Source: Phytoseiulus persimilis
Taxonomy: Eukaryota; Arthropoda; Arachnida; Mesostigmata; Phytoseiidae
Length of the DNA stretch: 64,000 nt
Reading direction: 5' to 3'
Assembly (NCBI GenBank): GCA_037576195.1
Contig: CM075102.1
Span: forward strand, 24,858,745 to 24,922,744
Of this stretch, positions 45,377 through 57,678 are shown piece after piece. Position 1 is the first letter of the stretch; every line of letters starts with the position of its first letter. The translations under genes and the position numbers were made by a program. The notes beneath the pieces are model-generated. The model did not search any database, had not been told where the DNA came from, and was given only the letters and a program-made list of their open reading frames with translations.

Positions 45377-46058
45377 CAAAGTGTATATTGCGTTCGAGCT
45401 AGGGTACACCGGGAACAATTTACATTTGCCAAATACTGCTCTGAAACTGCCAGGTGGCGATTGAGCAGCTGCTGAGAGCCACAGATTCTGTGTTACGGAA
45501 ACTATCAACAGTGAACGTCTTCCACAAGTGCCATGTGGACTCCTGAACATTCCTTTAGTTGCATTTATACAGAGGTGTGGCCCGAGTAGGAGATGATTCC
45601 ATGCACCGTTTACGCCGCAGCCACCCTCCGAGCAGACCGGAGAGCGGCGACCCGATCGCTCCGAAAGATCGACCGTAAAGGATCCGCCTAGCCATTGCCT
45701 CAATCGGACTGCGCTCTTCGCTTTCTCTTTCGTCGTCTTCCATCCTGTCATATTTGCGAGCTTCGCGAAATTCATCCAGAGTTCCACTACTGATTCCGGC
45801 GAAAAGCACAATCTTTCGATACCGAACGATGTTGAACAAGGAACACGCGTTGCCAATGACGAGATCTGGCCCCTTTCCATCTCACGAGCAAACCACATCT
45901 GTTTCATCGGTCCAGTATTGGAAGTTCAAGTCATCATTGATTTGACGGACAAGATCCTACGGCGTCGAGTCTCTGAGCTTCGATCGTTTTTGCGCTATCG
46001 GGTGCAGGGGCCTTCTAGACTACGAGCTATTCTAACCCATTCGGTACGTTTTCTTTGT

Positions 46059-47622
46059 CTATACTCGAAGGATTTCGAGGCAAGAGTTGTAGCAGATGGC
46101 GATCCAATCGGGTTGGGAGGAAGCCCACTGGATTTGATTGATTTCGCCGTCTGCCGAGTACGCTAGAATGGGGTCTTCGATAGCACGCGGCATCTGCTGG
46201 ATGTCCCAGATCAAAGCCTGCAATGGAAACACAAGAATTTGTTTGGAGAGCGGGACGGATCCCTTGCCGGAACCGGCGAGACCACTCGCCAGGATAGTTA
46301 TGATCGGTACGGAAAATCCGGCGACGTTTTGAGGGAATGAGCATCGAACATCAATACTTCATGTCGACATACCTGGCGATCATCCGCGGCAGTGCAGATG
46401 TGGCACGAAGAGTGCGGAGCCCACGCAACACCGTTAACACAGGCTCGATGGTTGTTCAAGCGTGCGACAGGGGTGCAAGGAACGCGCACGTCTAATATGA
46501 TCACATCGCAAGCGTCCATTGCAAATGTGGCCAAGTAGTTGGGGTCCTGTTTGTTCCAGGCCAGCCGCAGCAACGGATGATGTTGGTTGTCCTCGTAAAT
46601 TATCGTGGAATGCTCCAAATGCCTTAAGTCGAACATTCGCACACTGCTGTCGGCTCCAACAGACGCGAACATGTCTCGGCCTCCTCCAGCTCGACTGAAC
46701 GCTATGTCGTATACTTCTTTGTCGTGCGCTATCAGTTGAGTGCGGACGTGTCCCGCAACACGGCCTATAACTTGACCCGTTTCGAGGCCCCATATCGTGC
46801 AAGTTGTATCGATTGAGGACGTTCCCAGAAGGTTGGGATCGACTTCGTTCCAATCGAAGGATGTCAGAGGGGCACAGAAGTCGCTATTTTTATTCTGGAA
46901 GCGAAAGAGTGACATGATAAGGCGGATCTGCCCTGACACTGAACGGCTTGGACACGGATCGATTGCTCAGTTGACCGCAGGGATGGTTGGGGGGCTCTTG
47001 CCCACCCAGGCCCAAGAAGAGATGACCCTGTCATTGGAAACAGACCCCGACTGCGATCAAGCAGTGATGCCACCAAACTTCACACGCCGAGCTGTTTCTT
47101 CGCTACTTACGTTATTGAGAAGGCACTCGAGGCGGGTCTCTGAATTCGATACGACTTTCCAAACTCGGAGGTAATCTCCGCTGGTCGCTAAGAGATCGGG
47201 GAACGTTCCTTTAGAATCGGGTATCCACATGAGCTTTGTGGTCGGGTAAGGGTGATCGAATGTGGACAATGCCTTGAACTCTGAGCTCTCTTCATCCAGC
47301 GTGACGATTTGAACCTGGAACAGAAGCGGCAACGTGAGCTCAACTCTTGATACTGAAAATCTCAGAGAGAAACTTCGAATGCTTACTGGACGAGGGCAAG
47401 GGTAATTCCGGCGGCACTCTCGGACGGTGAATGCCGGCACTAGCCATCCACAATACTGGTCCCGCTAAACTTCCCGCTAGAAGGAAGGCTTACCTTATTG
47501 TTGTACTCCTCAACGAAACTACCGATGGCCAGTCTGAACCGTTTATCTTGACGAACACTCCAATTCATAGAGTACACCGTCCACGGTGCCTCATATTTGT
47601 AGATCTCTTTCCGTTTCGCCAT
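46059..47622 (-). CDS. Dcaf7: DDB1- and CUL4-associated factor 7 (DCAF7/WDR68)
   Basis: A WD40 beta-propeller scaffold that binds DYRK1/HIPK2 kinases and serves as a CUL4-DDB1 receptor. Exons are 47494-47622, 47111-47314, 46373-46894 and 46059-46217, all phase 0, giving 337 residues (human 342). Nearly every residue follows animal DCAF7: [110 protein letters not shown] and the end SCLEILRV. Human has an 8-residue serine-containing start; here the frame starts directly [12 protein letters not shown]. The gene is divergent from ZRANB2 across 530 bases. Confidence 0.97.
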
Positions 47623-48152
47623 TTTGGATCGGATCGTGCACTATCCTTGGCCCACAGTCTGCAGAGGACAGCTGCCCCCCTGGGCAAACATCGGAGGGAG
47701 AATCAGAGCAAAAGTGAGTTTGTTGGTAGTTTTTGACAATTCGAGTAGCTGCTGCTACTCAGACACAAGATAAACAAACTCACATCGCTCATATGCAAGC
47801 TCAGAACGAGGCTCCGTCACTGCACCCTTAAGACACGGAAGTCTGGGGTCTCCGAAACTGAGGGGTAGAACTGAGAAATGGGGCTATTCCATCAATTTTG
47901 CTGCTGGGGACCTGAGCTCTCTCATTGGCGGGTGATTGACGGCCTCTACAAGGGATTGTCATGCGGATTGCCTCTCCAGGTAACAGGCTGGGGTCAATCA
48001 CTGATAGGCCATGGAACTGACGGCCGAGTTCCGACGAACACCGTGTGCGAGCCGCGGGCTGCTTCTGTCGGCCAGCCCGCCTCATTCGCCGGAGTTTGAT
48101 CTCTAACCGAGCGTCGAGCGTGGAAAGCATCGAGGCACCTGAGGAAGTCAGA
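47623..48152. promoter_or_regulatory. Shared upstream region of DCAF7 and ZRANB2
   Basis: 530 bases separate the two divergent start codons, so both promoters must lie here. No TATA box in a convincing position was seen and no specific factor site is claimed. Confidence 0.4.
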
Positions 48153-49446
48153 ATGAGCGGAACGTCGTTCCAGCTCCCTGACTGGGAATGTCCCGACGAA
48201 AAGTACGCTGTCTCGAGCGGTCAGACGTGGCCGCGTCAACGTTTGGGACGGAGACCGATTTGGCGGCTGGTTTTTCGCCGGTAGCTAAAGCCTTCTGTGT
48301 TTCAGATGCAGGAACATCAACTTTGGCAAGAGGACCGCATGCAATCGTTGCGGGATTGCTCGGCCCAGAGGTAATTAGTGTCCAGCTTGAAGACTTACTC
48401 CCGAGGAGTCTCTCATACCTGCTCTTTGTATGATGCATTTCTCCGAGTTCATGTCCTACTTGAACCGAATGGGATACGCGACCTCCCATAAGAATATGGC
48501 TGTTTCTGGTTTCACGAATTCAGCTCGGACAACTCCTCAGAACTCACCGCGGGCGCTCCGGGTGAAAACAATCGCTTGAAAAACATGTGACGGGGGTATT
48601 CCACCCCTGTAATCCGTTCCTGGGTGGAGCAAATGGAGGACACTGTAGATTACATATTACGTCCTCGGGCACTCGGGACTGCAAACTCGGTGACACTAGA
48701 TAAGATAGCTGGGTATCAAGCCCAAGTTTCAGACCCACTCGAAGGCGCCGTCTATAAACCGTGAACCCCTTATCTCCAGCGGCGATCGATTCCGTCGAGA
48801 GAAATTGACAAAATCCTCTTCGCTTGCATTACAGAACATTTTGTGAACGCGACTAAAAAGCTGGGGCACGAGATAGGCAAACAAGCCGCTGAAAAGAGTA
48901 ACGGACTTTTCTCCGCTGACGACTGGCAGTGCGGGAAATGCGGAAATGTCAACTGGGCGCGCAGGAACAATTGCAATATGTGCGGTGCGCCCAAGGTCGG
49001 TGAGGTGGAAAGGCGGACTGGTTTGGGAGGAGGTTATAATGAACGCGAAGGCGTCGAGTACAAGGAGCGTAAGGAAGAATCCGAGGACGAATACGATGAT
49101 GTAGGTTATCCGTCGACATCCCTCAGAATTGAAATGATCTCGGTGTGCTGATGTTCGTCCCCCAGGACTACAAGCACCAGGAGTTCTCACGGAGTATATG
49201 ATCATTCCTCCACAGTTTGGAAGGAAGAAGCGTCGGAAAGCCACAGAATCACGCGACAGATCTGACCCGCGGGAAGCGTCAGGATCCTCGTCCTCACGCG
49301 GACGACGTGATAGGTCAAGATCCCCGATTCGCTCTAAGAAAGAACGTGATATAAAACCAATCGAAAGACGCTATAATGAAGAGGAAGAAGATGATGAAGA
49401 AGACGATGACGATACCGATTTGTCTAAATATGATCTTTTAGCATAA
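48153..49446 (+). CDS. Zranb2: Zinc finger Ran-binding domain-containing protein 2 (ZRANB2/ZNF265)
   Basis: A nuclear RNA-binding splicing factor whose RanBP2-type zinc fingers read AGGUAA-like 5' splice sites. Exons are 48153-48202, 48306-48370, 48835-49100 and 49216-49446 (203 residues, phases 2, 1 and 0). Finger 1 is built across the first intron: WECPDEK joined to CRNINFGKRTACNRC. Finger 2, in exon 3, is DDWQCGKCGNVNWARRNNCN followed by MCGAPK. Next come RTGLGGGYNEREGVEY and an acidic stretch, close to human. The last exon has FGRKKRRK, a short Arg/Ser part (GRRDRSRSPIRSKKE) and the acidic end DTDLSKYDLLA. The RS domain is much shorter than in vertebrates. An AATAAA follows at 49611. Confidence 0.94.
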
Positions 49447-49610
49447 GGAGAAGAGAAAAGTCGAGAATAATTCCGTGCTCATCTGTTCAGCGGAAATAGA
49501 GATTATTTCTCTGACGTTTACTCTAATTCTATTCTGATGTACCATACAATGTATAAATTGAGAGGCTCCGCTCGGATCTAAGGAGCAGATCGTTCGCGTG
49601 TGTGAGGAGT

Positions 49611-49616
49611 AATAAA
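49611..49616 (+). terminator. Poly(A) signal of ZRANB2
   Basis: AATAAA 165 bases past the ZRANB2 stop. Confidence 0.5.
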
Positions 49617-49670
49617 CACGCACTGGCTCAACAGTCTTCATATCATACTTCCATTGCTCCTGACAGGAGC

Positions 49671-50790
49671 CTAAGATTTCTTGTGATCAGCAGTCTGGAC
49701 TCCATGGTGCAGAGGATTCTGAACCACGCACTCCAGTAGAAGTCCAACAGGGTGACTGTGGCTCGCAGGTTTCCGGGCCCCAGACATTGCTGGGAGAATT
49801 ATGTCAGTTCCCATAATTTGTATGGACCTCTGCGCTAGCTGAACGAGTATATTATGCACTGCTGGACTCCAGAAATCTTCACCTCCTCGGAGTTCCGATG
49901 CAACGCTCGGGTTGACTGAAACTAGGGACTCAGTGTATCTGGGAATCGACTCGATTAAGGAGGACTTATCTATTCCCAATCGAAGAAAACGGCCCATATG
50001 CGTTCAGTTAGATTTTCGGTAAAGCTCACTCGCCGGTCATTCTGTACACATTGATCGGCTCAGACGGTTCCTCTCCTACACCAAAAAGGACGTTCAGACC
50101 TGCTTCGTTATGAGGAGCCGAGCATTGGGTACAGCCTGAATTCCTTCAACCCGTGAGAGAATATCTTGGAGGAGAGAGTGCTCCCACTCGGATTCCCACG
50201 AACAGCCAGTCGGGAGCCTAGAGGATAACGCGATGAACGGGAAGGCCTTTGAGGGCTCGAGCAGCCTGGATGCGGTTCCCGTGGAGATACACGAGCAGAG
50301 AGGAGGCTGCATTGCATCATCTGCGAGAGCTGAGGCAATCTCAAACGCGGCCGAAAGCACACCACGGAACGAAAACGAAGATTCTCTGAGAAGAAAATAT
50401 TCGCTCCAAGAACTTGCACAGATCGCGGGAGAGCAGAGGTCGTAGCAGGCTCTTCCGATTATTTGCCTCTCCTTACCAGGCTCTTAGGGCTACAGGAGCA
50501 CTCCTGTTATGATTCCCCTCGAGACACACCTCCCATGAGGTCAGTCTGAACCCGAATGGGAAAATCTCTCGAGTCCATGCAATATTCTCATGGTCCTTCA
50601 GTTGAAGCCCGCCGACCCAAAGACCAAGGTCATTAGGCGCAATGCATGGGCGGCAAATAGCGTATGAAAACCGACTCTTCGACCTCGATAAGAATCTGCA
50701 AAGGCAAGTGGTGACCTCGGAATCAAGAGAAGAACCCGGGTTCACAATGCGCTCTATATATATAATATGGGGATGGATTGCAATCAACAA
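49671..50790 (-). CDS. Unrecognised multi-exon gene, C-terminal exons
   Basis: The last exon (49671-49938) begins after a good acceptor (GATTCCCAG on the minus strand) and codes for 88 residues including SELRGGEDFWSPAVHN and LVQLAQRSIQIMGTDIILP. The previous exon ends at 50030 with a donor GAGTGAGC and joins in phase, giving PINVYRMTGE-YTESLVS. Its upstream sequence includes LNVLFGVGEEPSEP. Further upstream, coding-like frames at about 50094-50448 (SWESEWEHSLLQDILSRVEG) and 50477-50790 (GLWVGGLQLKDHENIAW, ending at a strong donor CTGGTAAGG) probably belong to the same gene, but their junctions do not all resolve. No family was recognised. It may continue upstream to the exons at 55.3-56.6 kb. 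Confidence 0.4.
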
Positions 50791-51001
50791 GCTTGGACTA
50801 GCCCAAACAGCATAACCAGATGACGGAGGTCAGACATAACTTGACGAGGGTATTTGAAACGATAACATTCCTTTAGGGGGGTTTTATACGCCCGTCTACG
50901 AGTGCGCCCGAACAGAAGATCTACTGACGACTACGGTTGGCGACCGATTGGGTATGAACGCGTATAGCGGAAAGATAACTCGCGGAACACATACGGGAGA
51001 A

Positions 51002-51007
51002 TTTATT
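51002..51007 (-). terminator. Poly(A) signal of granulin A
   Basis: TTTATT on +, AATAAA on minus, 49 bases past the granulin A stop. Confidence 0.5.
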
Positions 51008-51055
51008 CGCCACCATCGAACATTCCTGTCGGCCCTGACACCGCGGGATGTGACT

Positions 51056-51525
51056 TTACCGAGCTTCTCGTATTTTCTGAGCCCAGGGCAGCGACTCGAC
51101 TCCTTCCCGGCAGGTTGACTTCTCTATGTCACAAACATATCCAAAAGGGCAGCAATGAACTCTGTCAGTGCAGCAAGTTGCACCGTTGTAAGGGCAGCAT
51201 CCGAATTTGTTGTTCCTCATGATGCAACAAGTCTGAGAATCATCACAAATCGTTCCATCATGGCATGATGAAGCTGAGGAAAGTACAGACATCATCCCCA
51301 TCAGTTATCAGTGAGAACATCAGTATCAGAGACACACTCTACCTCACGGCGTTGATCTTGCTGCCATGAATTCTCCTCGTCAAAAAACTCCAAAGGTAAC
51401 ATCTGTAATCTCCAAGCCCCCAAGGGAGGCGTACCCTGAGAAATTATGGTCCACCAACCTCCTACTGTGCGGCAGGAGATAGTCAGCAAGGCGAGAGCGA
51501 TGAGCATTTGTCGCTTCATTTTCAA
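51056..51525 (-). CDS. Single-domain secreted granulin (granulin A)
   Basis: Granulins are small secreted growth-factor-like peptides with stacked disulfide-linked hairpins. Exon 1 (51459-51525) encodes the signal peptide MKMKRQMLIALALLTISCRT. Exon 2 (51056-51273) encodes one granulin module. The junction is phase 1, as in the other two copies. The total is 94 residues. The module has all 12 cysteines in the canonical order: CHDGTIC, QTCC, FGCCPYNGATCC, HCCPFGYVCD and a last C after IEKST. A short charged tail (SLPWAQKIREAR) follows. Vertebrate progranulin has seven and a half modules; this protein has one, like short invertebrate granulins. It sits between exons of what may be a larger minus-strand gene. 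Confidence 0.92.
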
Positions 51526-54500
51526 AGGTCGAGGGGCTCAAGAGACTGAAACATTGTTAGCACTGTTACGCACTGCGGCACATTTGGCGAGTCCAATGCG
51601 ACTGACGCTCCGAACTTTCGCCCGCTGGGAGGAAACCCAGGGAGTTAGCAAGAATCTCCCCACTCACATCACCGAAGGCGGCGTTCTCAATGTCTAGCTG
51701 CAGGCACCAATAGGCATAAACGCGGTGTCAGTAGCGGAGAAATCACTAAGCGATAGCGTAACAAGATGATCTACCTTTTCTCCAGCGGATGGCTCGTACG
51801 CTTTCTGGCGGGCTCCTTTCTCCGGCACACTGGTACAGAACAATGCGAGAGTCTCTGCGAGGGTCGCTCAATACCGTCTCCCAATCTGTGAGCGATTCCG
51901 CCTTCTTCATCTGGAGCGAATCACATGATTTGTTCGTTCGAACTTTAGAGAGGAGGGCGACTTCGACATGGCTGATTGATCCCACATTTGAGTGTAACTT
52001 TCTCTTGTTCGAGAAAAGCATGGGCTTCAATGCAGTATCAATTATTAAACATGGAGACGCGACCAGGATCGTTTGAAACATTGGGGACGCTTGACAGAGT
52101 TTCTCATGAAAATGAAGGGCGTAGCTATCCAATACTCAACCAAAGCTGAACGGATTTTTCCTGTGGTTCGGAAACAAACGCATGCGACAAGCGAAAGCGC
52201 CTTCCAGGAAGCGAGCACGGAATAAGGGCTGGCACGTCCCAACTAAAGTATGTCTCCCCCGATCGAAGCAGAGATCATGGAGCGACACCCAGGGTTCGGG
52301 CTTCACATCAGTATGCCCTGTCTTGTGGAAAGCATATCTGATCATGTTACGAGCGCTGAACATAAAGAGCACAAAGACTGTAAGCCATGATTTCGTCCCC
52401 ATGCCATACTCTGAATCGGATCCCGTGAGAAGCAGTATCTCAGAAGAACCTCATTGAATACTTGTGCAGCCGGAAAAAGCATGCTTGACTCGAACTCGTG
52501 AGAATGGTAATCATTGACCATGCCGGGCGTCAAAAGACGAACGTTCAAAACTTTTTCTACGAAAATCTGTCGGAAAGTGAAGACGCTAAAGCCAAACGCT
52601 CTCTCGGAGAATGATCATTGCGGCAAACGAGCAGTTGAGCGCAACGCTGCCTCACTCGATGAACAGAAGTCGACAATCCGCAGCAGTGCGGACGACGTAG
52701 CCTAGAACTAACTTTGCAGAGGGGTCTACTACCAAGTTTCAGGAGTTTTTGCGCGCCGCGAATGGGTTGTCCATCTCGAGATACTTTTTTTTCTTGCGGG
52801 GACCAGGATAGAAAATGCGTGATGCAGAGCCACAGTCCCGCTCGGCACTATGGGAGTCGCATACCCACTGAAAACCTAGTGTCTCCCCAACCTTCACTTT
52901 TCCGGTGAAGGTCCGCCACCCATGGCCGGAACTGCGTTGGCATTACTTCGTTACCATGGGAGCGGGAGTCAAAATTTTCTGCTTCTCATAACTACTCTAC
53001 CCCAGGCTACCTGCAATCTTGCCTGCCCGAGATGCCATGTGCGCCTTTTACCAAACGTGTCGTGTCAAATGCTGTGTCAGTTGCGTAGGGTATTAACGCC
53101 TCCGCTAGTCCGGCCCGGGCGGACCCTCGACCCATCTTCAACATCAACCCCAGACTCCTCCTCATCCCTCGCGCCCGTTTCCAGTGGGTTGTTCCGGCGT
53201 CTGGGCAAAAGAGCATCCCTTTCTAGCCGGAGAGTCCCTCCATGAACCACTGCTCTTCTTCTTTCTTCTCGTCTTACCTTCTCTCTCATGACGGCTTCGA
53301 AGAACCTCATCACTAGCGTGAATTGTTCCTGACCTTGCATGCCCCACTCCCACCCATCTCGAGATCCAACAGCTCTTCTATGGGCAGGAGAATCGACCCT
53401 GGATTCTCTGGATTTCGCCAAAGTCAAATCATTCTTCACTCTCTTCGGGAACTCGGTAGTCGCGGAAACATCCTACCAGGTGGAGTTTTCACAGATCCAC
53501 TCTCTGAATCTCAAAATTGGTTGTGACAGGGGAAAGACGGAAATCACCGAAAACTGCATTCATACACATTCAATGACGGTCCAGTTGAGGAGGCTATTGA
53601 GCCAGACGCACATCATGCCCATTTATTTGATGCTCCACCTGCCGAGAGGGTATCAGATTACAGAATCGTGTCTAGCAGAATGCACCGTTGGTTCGATTCC
53701 TATGGACATCCTAGAGTAATGGGACTCACGTGCCGTCGGAAATTGCGGTCTTAGTTTGGAGTTGATGATGCACATTTATGATTTGCATTTTCCGTGTGGA
53801 TCCCGCGGCCTTGACGCTCAAAGGCAGACCAGGTATTCTCGGAGAGCTTTCAGACAAGCTCCGTTCGAAGCCAAGAATCCTGGGCATCGAAACGAGGAGC
53901 ACTCTGGTGTGAATGACGCCTTGCCTATCCTGACGAGAGAGCGATGCCCAACGTTTCAGAATTGGCGATGACAGCCAGTTGGATCGAGACCCACCTCCGG
54001 TGCTGGCTCGAAGGCAATGAACCACATGTGGAAAACCTCAAAACGGGTTCCACGTACTCATCGAAATCCTCGAGCATCGACGCCAGAGGCTCATTGGACG
54101 AAAATAGTTCTCGTCAATGACGCGAAAGCAATGAAGAATATTGCAGGAGGACCATTGATTCGTCCCAGGAAATAGCGGCTGCCTTCTCGGAGTCACTCCC
54201 AAGGCTGCGCTGATGATAGAGAGCTGAATAGGAAAGGTATACCGAGTACGTGATGCGAAAGCCGTTCAATCGTGATTCTTGAGCTTGCTAGTCAGTCAGA
54301 TGGCTGCTCCACGCTAGACGACTTCTTCGTCCTCGAGAAACCTCACGTCAGTGGTCCCGGTTGGCGTTTCTCTCTGAAAACAAGTTTTTCCTTTGACATC
54401 TTGGGTCGATACAAGTTCCAACCTCTTTCTGTTCAGGAGAATCCTCTAGTAATCGATATGATTCATATCATATGAATATTATTCAAGATGGCTTTCGGAT

Positions 54501-55341
54501 TCATCTGGCTCGCGCCCCTTGTCTCAACTGGTCTTGAACCCTTCTCGAGATCTTCTCAGCAAGCCGTGTTTCGTTTTACTGTGCAGTCTCATGAGCCTGG
54601 GAGAGAATCTCATTATCCGTCGAGGTCCCATACTGGTCATGCGGTGGGCTCATAGTGAAGCGGGGTCGTCAGTCGCCTAGAGCCCTCCTGAAGCATTTTT
54701 CGATCAGGCCACCCTCCTCGATACGCCCATGTCTCGAACCGGAGTAGATCGCGATACGGCGTCTACGTGACAGTGGCCGCGAAACTTTCGTTACAACGGC
54801 TCGCATACGGGAGCTCACACGTGGGGCCCCTTACTGACGGATCGCTGCTCCATGGCGGGAGTGGAGTGACCAGAAATAAATTCCAGCACACCGATGATGA
54901 TTTCGAGAATCGTCAACTAATTAGAACCAGGCATACTCAGAATCGACAAAGTTGGGTGTCCATCCATGTTCGTGCTGCGCACGATGAGAGCGCGGAAGGC
55001 TCAGAGAGGTTCAGAGGCGAAATTTTCTCTCGTGTTCCAGCCCCGAGGAGCCTCGTGATGGCTCCTCGGGACGATTCGGGCCCCTTCAATCGCCTCACAT
55101 CACTCTCAAGGTGCAGAAGGCAACGTTTAGACTTGCCTGGAAGGTGTTCTGAGACCACAACCTGAGAAGACTTCCGGGGCGGTCACACCATGCGACCGAC
55201 ACTATCCGGGGCAATCGCATCGGGGATGAAGTCGTGTGGTAACTCGATACCGATCTAACCAAACCTTCCTCTTCGTGCCTATTTGTCGTTCTCGTCGTCC
55301 ACGAGCTTCACGCTGCGCGGGCGCACTTCGTAGCGAGAAGA
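51526..55341. other. Region with isolated splice-flanked minus-strand exons, no full gene
   Basis: Two minus-strand coding-like stretches end at strong donors: one at 53278 (GAGAAG then GTAAGA, after QEQFTLVMRFFEAVMREK) and one at 53730 (GGCAC then GTGAGT, after LPLSVKAAGSTRKMQIINVH). A minus frame starting at about 52402 has a signal-peptide-like start (MGTKSWLTVFVLFMFSA) but no granulin or other domain follows. The rest shows nothing recognisable. These exons may belong to the unresolved minus-strand gene. Confidence 0.3.
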
Positions 55342-56636
55342 TTAGGGAGCCCAGTTCTCTGACGTAGACAAGACTGTGCTAGCCATCAGAGAGACCGGCC
55401 GCATGCGAAAAAATCGGTTTTGGATAGCCATCGAGCTCTCGATAGGGGGGTTCCAGATCTCCATCTCTTTTGGGCTCACGTTCGTTCCCTCTGCTACCTC
55501 GTCCTCAATCCGAGAGGAAGATCTCCAGTGTCCCTGAGGGAGACTTCGGTAAGGCTGCCCTAACCCGAGCATCATGGGCCCCGCTCTGAAGCAAATCCTT
55601 TCTTCCGTTGCGGCAAACTTCCGAGTTACATGTAGCTTGAGGGAGCTCCAAGACGGCCGTGAAACCGCTCCGGTAACGTCTCGCTGATTGGTTTCGTTTG
55701 CAATCGGGAACATGGGAGGAACCGAATCCTTTCTACCGCAGATTTGGTCATTTCTGCACCGCATTCCGGAGGAGATGCGAATGTGATTCCGATTCAGGCG
55801 GCAGGAGACGTGTAAATATCTTCGCTATAAGAGGCAATGTTATCGAGCTGGAGACGTTCGACTCACTCACGCTGATTTTCTCTATCGTGTTTGCCACATC
55901 GAGAAGCGAGTTTCTTGAATCGTGAGCGAGGAGACTGCTCCCGGAAGAAGCCTTGAAATCGAGGTTGCAGAGCGGTTGCTTCGCTCCTCCGATATGGATT
56001 TAGCGCTCGAGGCCGGGCCGTCCCCGAGATCTCAAAAACCAGGTACAATAGTTTCAGGAGTCGGAGACCCCGCTCTCGGAGGAGATATCCGGTTTCTTCT
56101 GGCCGCGTCCGCGACGAGGTTTTCACTCACCCGAACGAAGACTTCCATGACTATCGTTGCGAGCCATGAGCCTGTCCGCATGCTGATGGAGCTCAACTTT
56201 TTGAGCGTAAGAAGAATTTGGGCCTTCAAGCCTTCACCCGATGAGCCCCTCAAAGTGCTACTTCTCGTTCTTATATTCCCGTCGTCCGCGTCGGAGTTCT
56301 CACTGAAATCACATCGTTCGAGCCAGTACAAAACCGAATCAAACGAAGCCGTGCCGACAAGCACCATAATGGAATTCCTAATGTTCAGATCGTTTGCCTG
56401 AAGAGAGTGGCATTGATGATGGTGACATGGTTGAGGACAGCGGGCGTGATTCCCCCAAGCCTGAGCGCTTAATTTCGCCCTCCTCTGAATCACACAATTA
56501 TCGAGACTGAGCTGTTCGCATTTTTCGAAGGTTTCGTCCAGTCGCGAAAATGGTCGAATGGGATCAAATAAACTTTTGGAGCAAACTGGGGACTTCGGGA
56601 GGATAGGAGAATTTATAGCAGACACGATCTCGTGTT
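55342..56636 (-). CDS. Unrecognised multi-exon gene, upstream exons
   Basis: Three exons are well framed by splice sites on the minus strand: 56494-56636 (ends EKCEQLSLDNC, donor GTGATT), 56131-56397 (89 codons, acceptor CACTCTCTTCAG, donor CGG-GTGAGT) and 55871-55951 (27 codons, acceptor ATTTCAAG, donor AGC-GTGAGT). All are phase 0 to each other. A fourth frame, 55342-55824, follows in phase 0 after an acceptor CTCTTATAG and ends in a stop; whether all of it is coding is unclear. The product is helical in the middle (GLKAQILLTLKKLSSIS, RNSLLDVANTIEKIS) and has an NIRNSIMVLVGTASFDSVL segment. The Leu-rich helices followed by LLDVANTIEKI vaguely recall regions before GAIN/GPS domains in adhesion proteins, a guess only. 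The 5' end was not found. Confidence 0.4.
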
Positions 56637-57157
56637 CTAAGTTCAGTGACATGCTTCTAGCCGATGAGAAAGTGCCCACAAATCAATCGAGACACGATTA
56701 CGGTGCCGAATACCCATTCCGGAAGCTGACTCAATCGTGTCAGGTACCATGTCTGAAGTGTGACGCCACGCCTGTATCACCAAGGTGTTATTAGTGCTGA
56801 ATGGAGTTCTGGCGGTGTGCGTCGATCTTCACGGGTTTGCTGCCACAGGCTTATCCATGCCGAACTGTCCTGCGATCCGGAGAATCATAAGAACAAGTCG
56901 GGAGTGAGTGCTGGAATTGTTCGCGCGAGATGTGACCATGGCCAATCCTTCCGCTCAAACGCGTCTTGGAAACTCTTAACGGAAATAATCCTTAGCTCGT
57001 GCGACATCACATAGCGGGTTGTTCCTCACTCCTGCTGATTAGAAAATCAAAGTCCTCCTTGATGTCGCGAAGTTCACCCAACGTGACGATTCGCACTCCA
57101 TACCGCTTCTACATAAGCGAAATCACCGAAATCGATAATCATTCATCGAGACTAAAG

Positions 57158-57678
57158 ATGAAGAACATTCCTGTTTTCATCATATTCGTGCTCGTGGCTA
57201 GCTTATTCGACATTTCCACGGAGCTCAACAAACCCGCGGGTGAGTCGTCACGGTCTCAGTGCCGTACTATGGAGGAGCCTAATCATCTAACCCGATTCGT
57301 TTGGCTGGAGTAAGACAAACCACGTACAGCCCCAGTCGTATTCCAGGCAGGGAATCGTTCAGTTCGAAGAAGAGAATATCCGTTGGGTCCCCCAACACGC
57401 TCTACAAACATAATAAGAGGCGATACCATGCCCATGTGTGCAATGCAACGCAGACGGTCTGTGTTGATCGTAAAGGGAAGTATAGATGCTGTGGAAGTGA
57501 GGAGGGTTCGTGTTGTGAGGGTGGAGAAACTTGTTGTCCGAAGAATCATTACTGCAGCTCAACAGCGAAATACTGTTGCGAAATGCCCACATCGTTCCTC
57601 CCGGCGAAATCGAAGCCCGAGATCGGGTGTTCAGAAATCTTGATGAAAACCGAGATTCCAAAACAGAAGAAACAATGA
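57158..57678 (+). CDS. Single-domain secreted granulin with altered cysteines (granulin B)
   Basis: Exon 1 (57158-57239) encodes the signal peptide MKNIPVFIIFVLVASLFDIS. Exon 2 (57347-57678) joins in phase 1, for 137 residues. Before the module is a basic stretch (KHNKRR) that could be a processing site. The module reads CNATQTVC, YRCCGSEEGSCC, ETCCPKNHYC and AKYCC. Against the 12-cysteine granulin pattern, the first and third cysteines are missing (the third is replaced by Val), while two new cysteines appear (a doubled Cys at the end and one in EIGC). The tail is long and Lys-rich. The gene lies 605 bases upstream of granulin C on the same strand, so a tandem duplication is likely. The first missing cysteine could be in a mis-joined exon, but the phase-1 join and acceptor are good. 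Confidence 0.87.

Noticed and set aside
45353-45907. Overlapping minus-strand frames, one with a charged and a membrane-like segment
   Set aside because: They lie between the DCAF7 stop and the likely DCAF7 poly(A) signals, so a 3' UTR origin is simpler; no splice support or family was seen.
55922-56401. 159-codon + frame
   Set aside because: It is antisense to the minus-strand exon 56131-56397, which has good splice sites on both sides.
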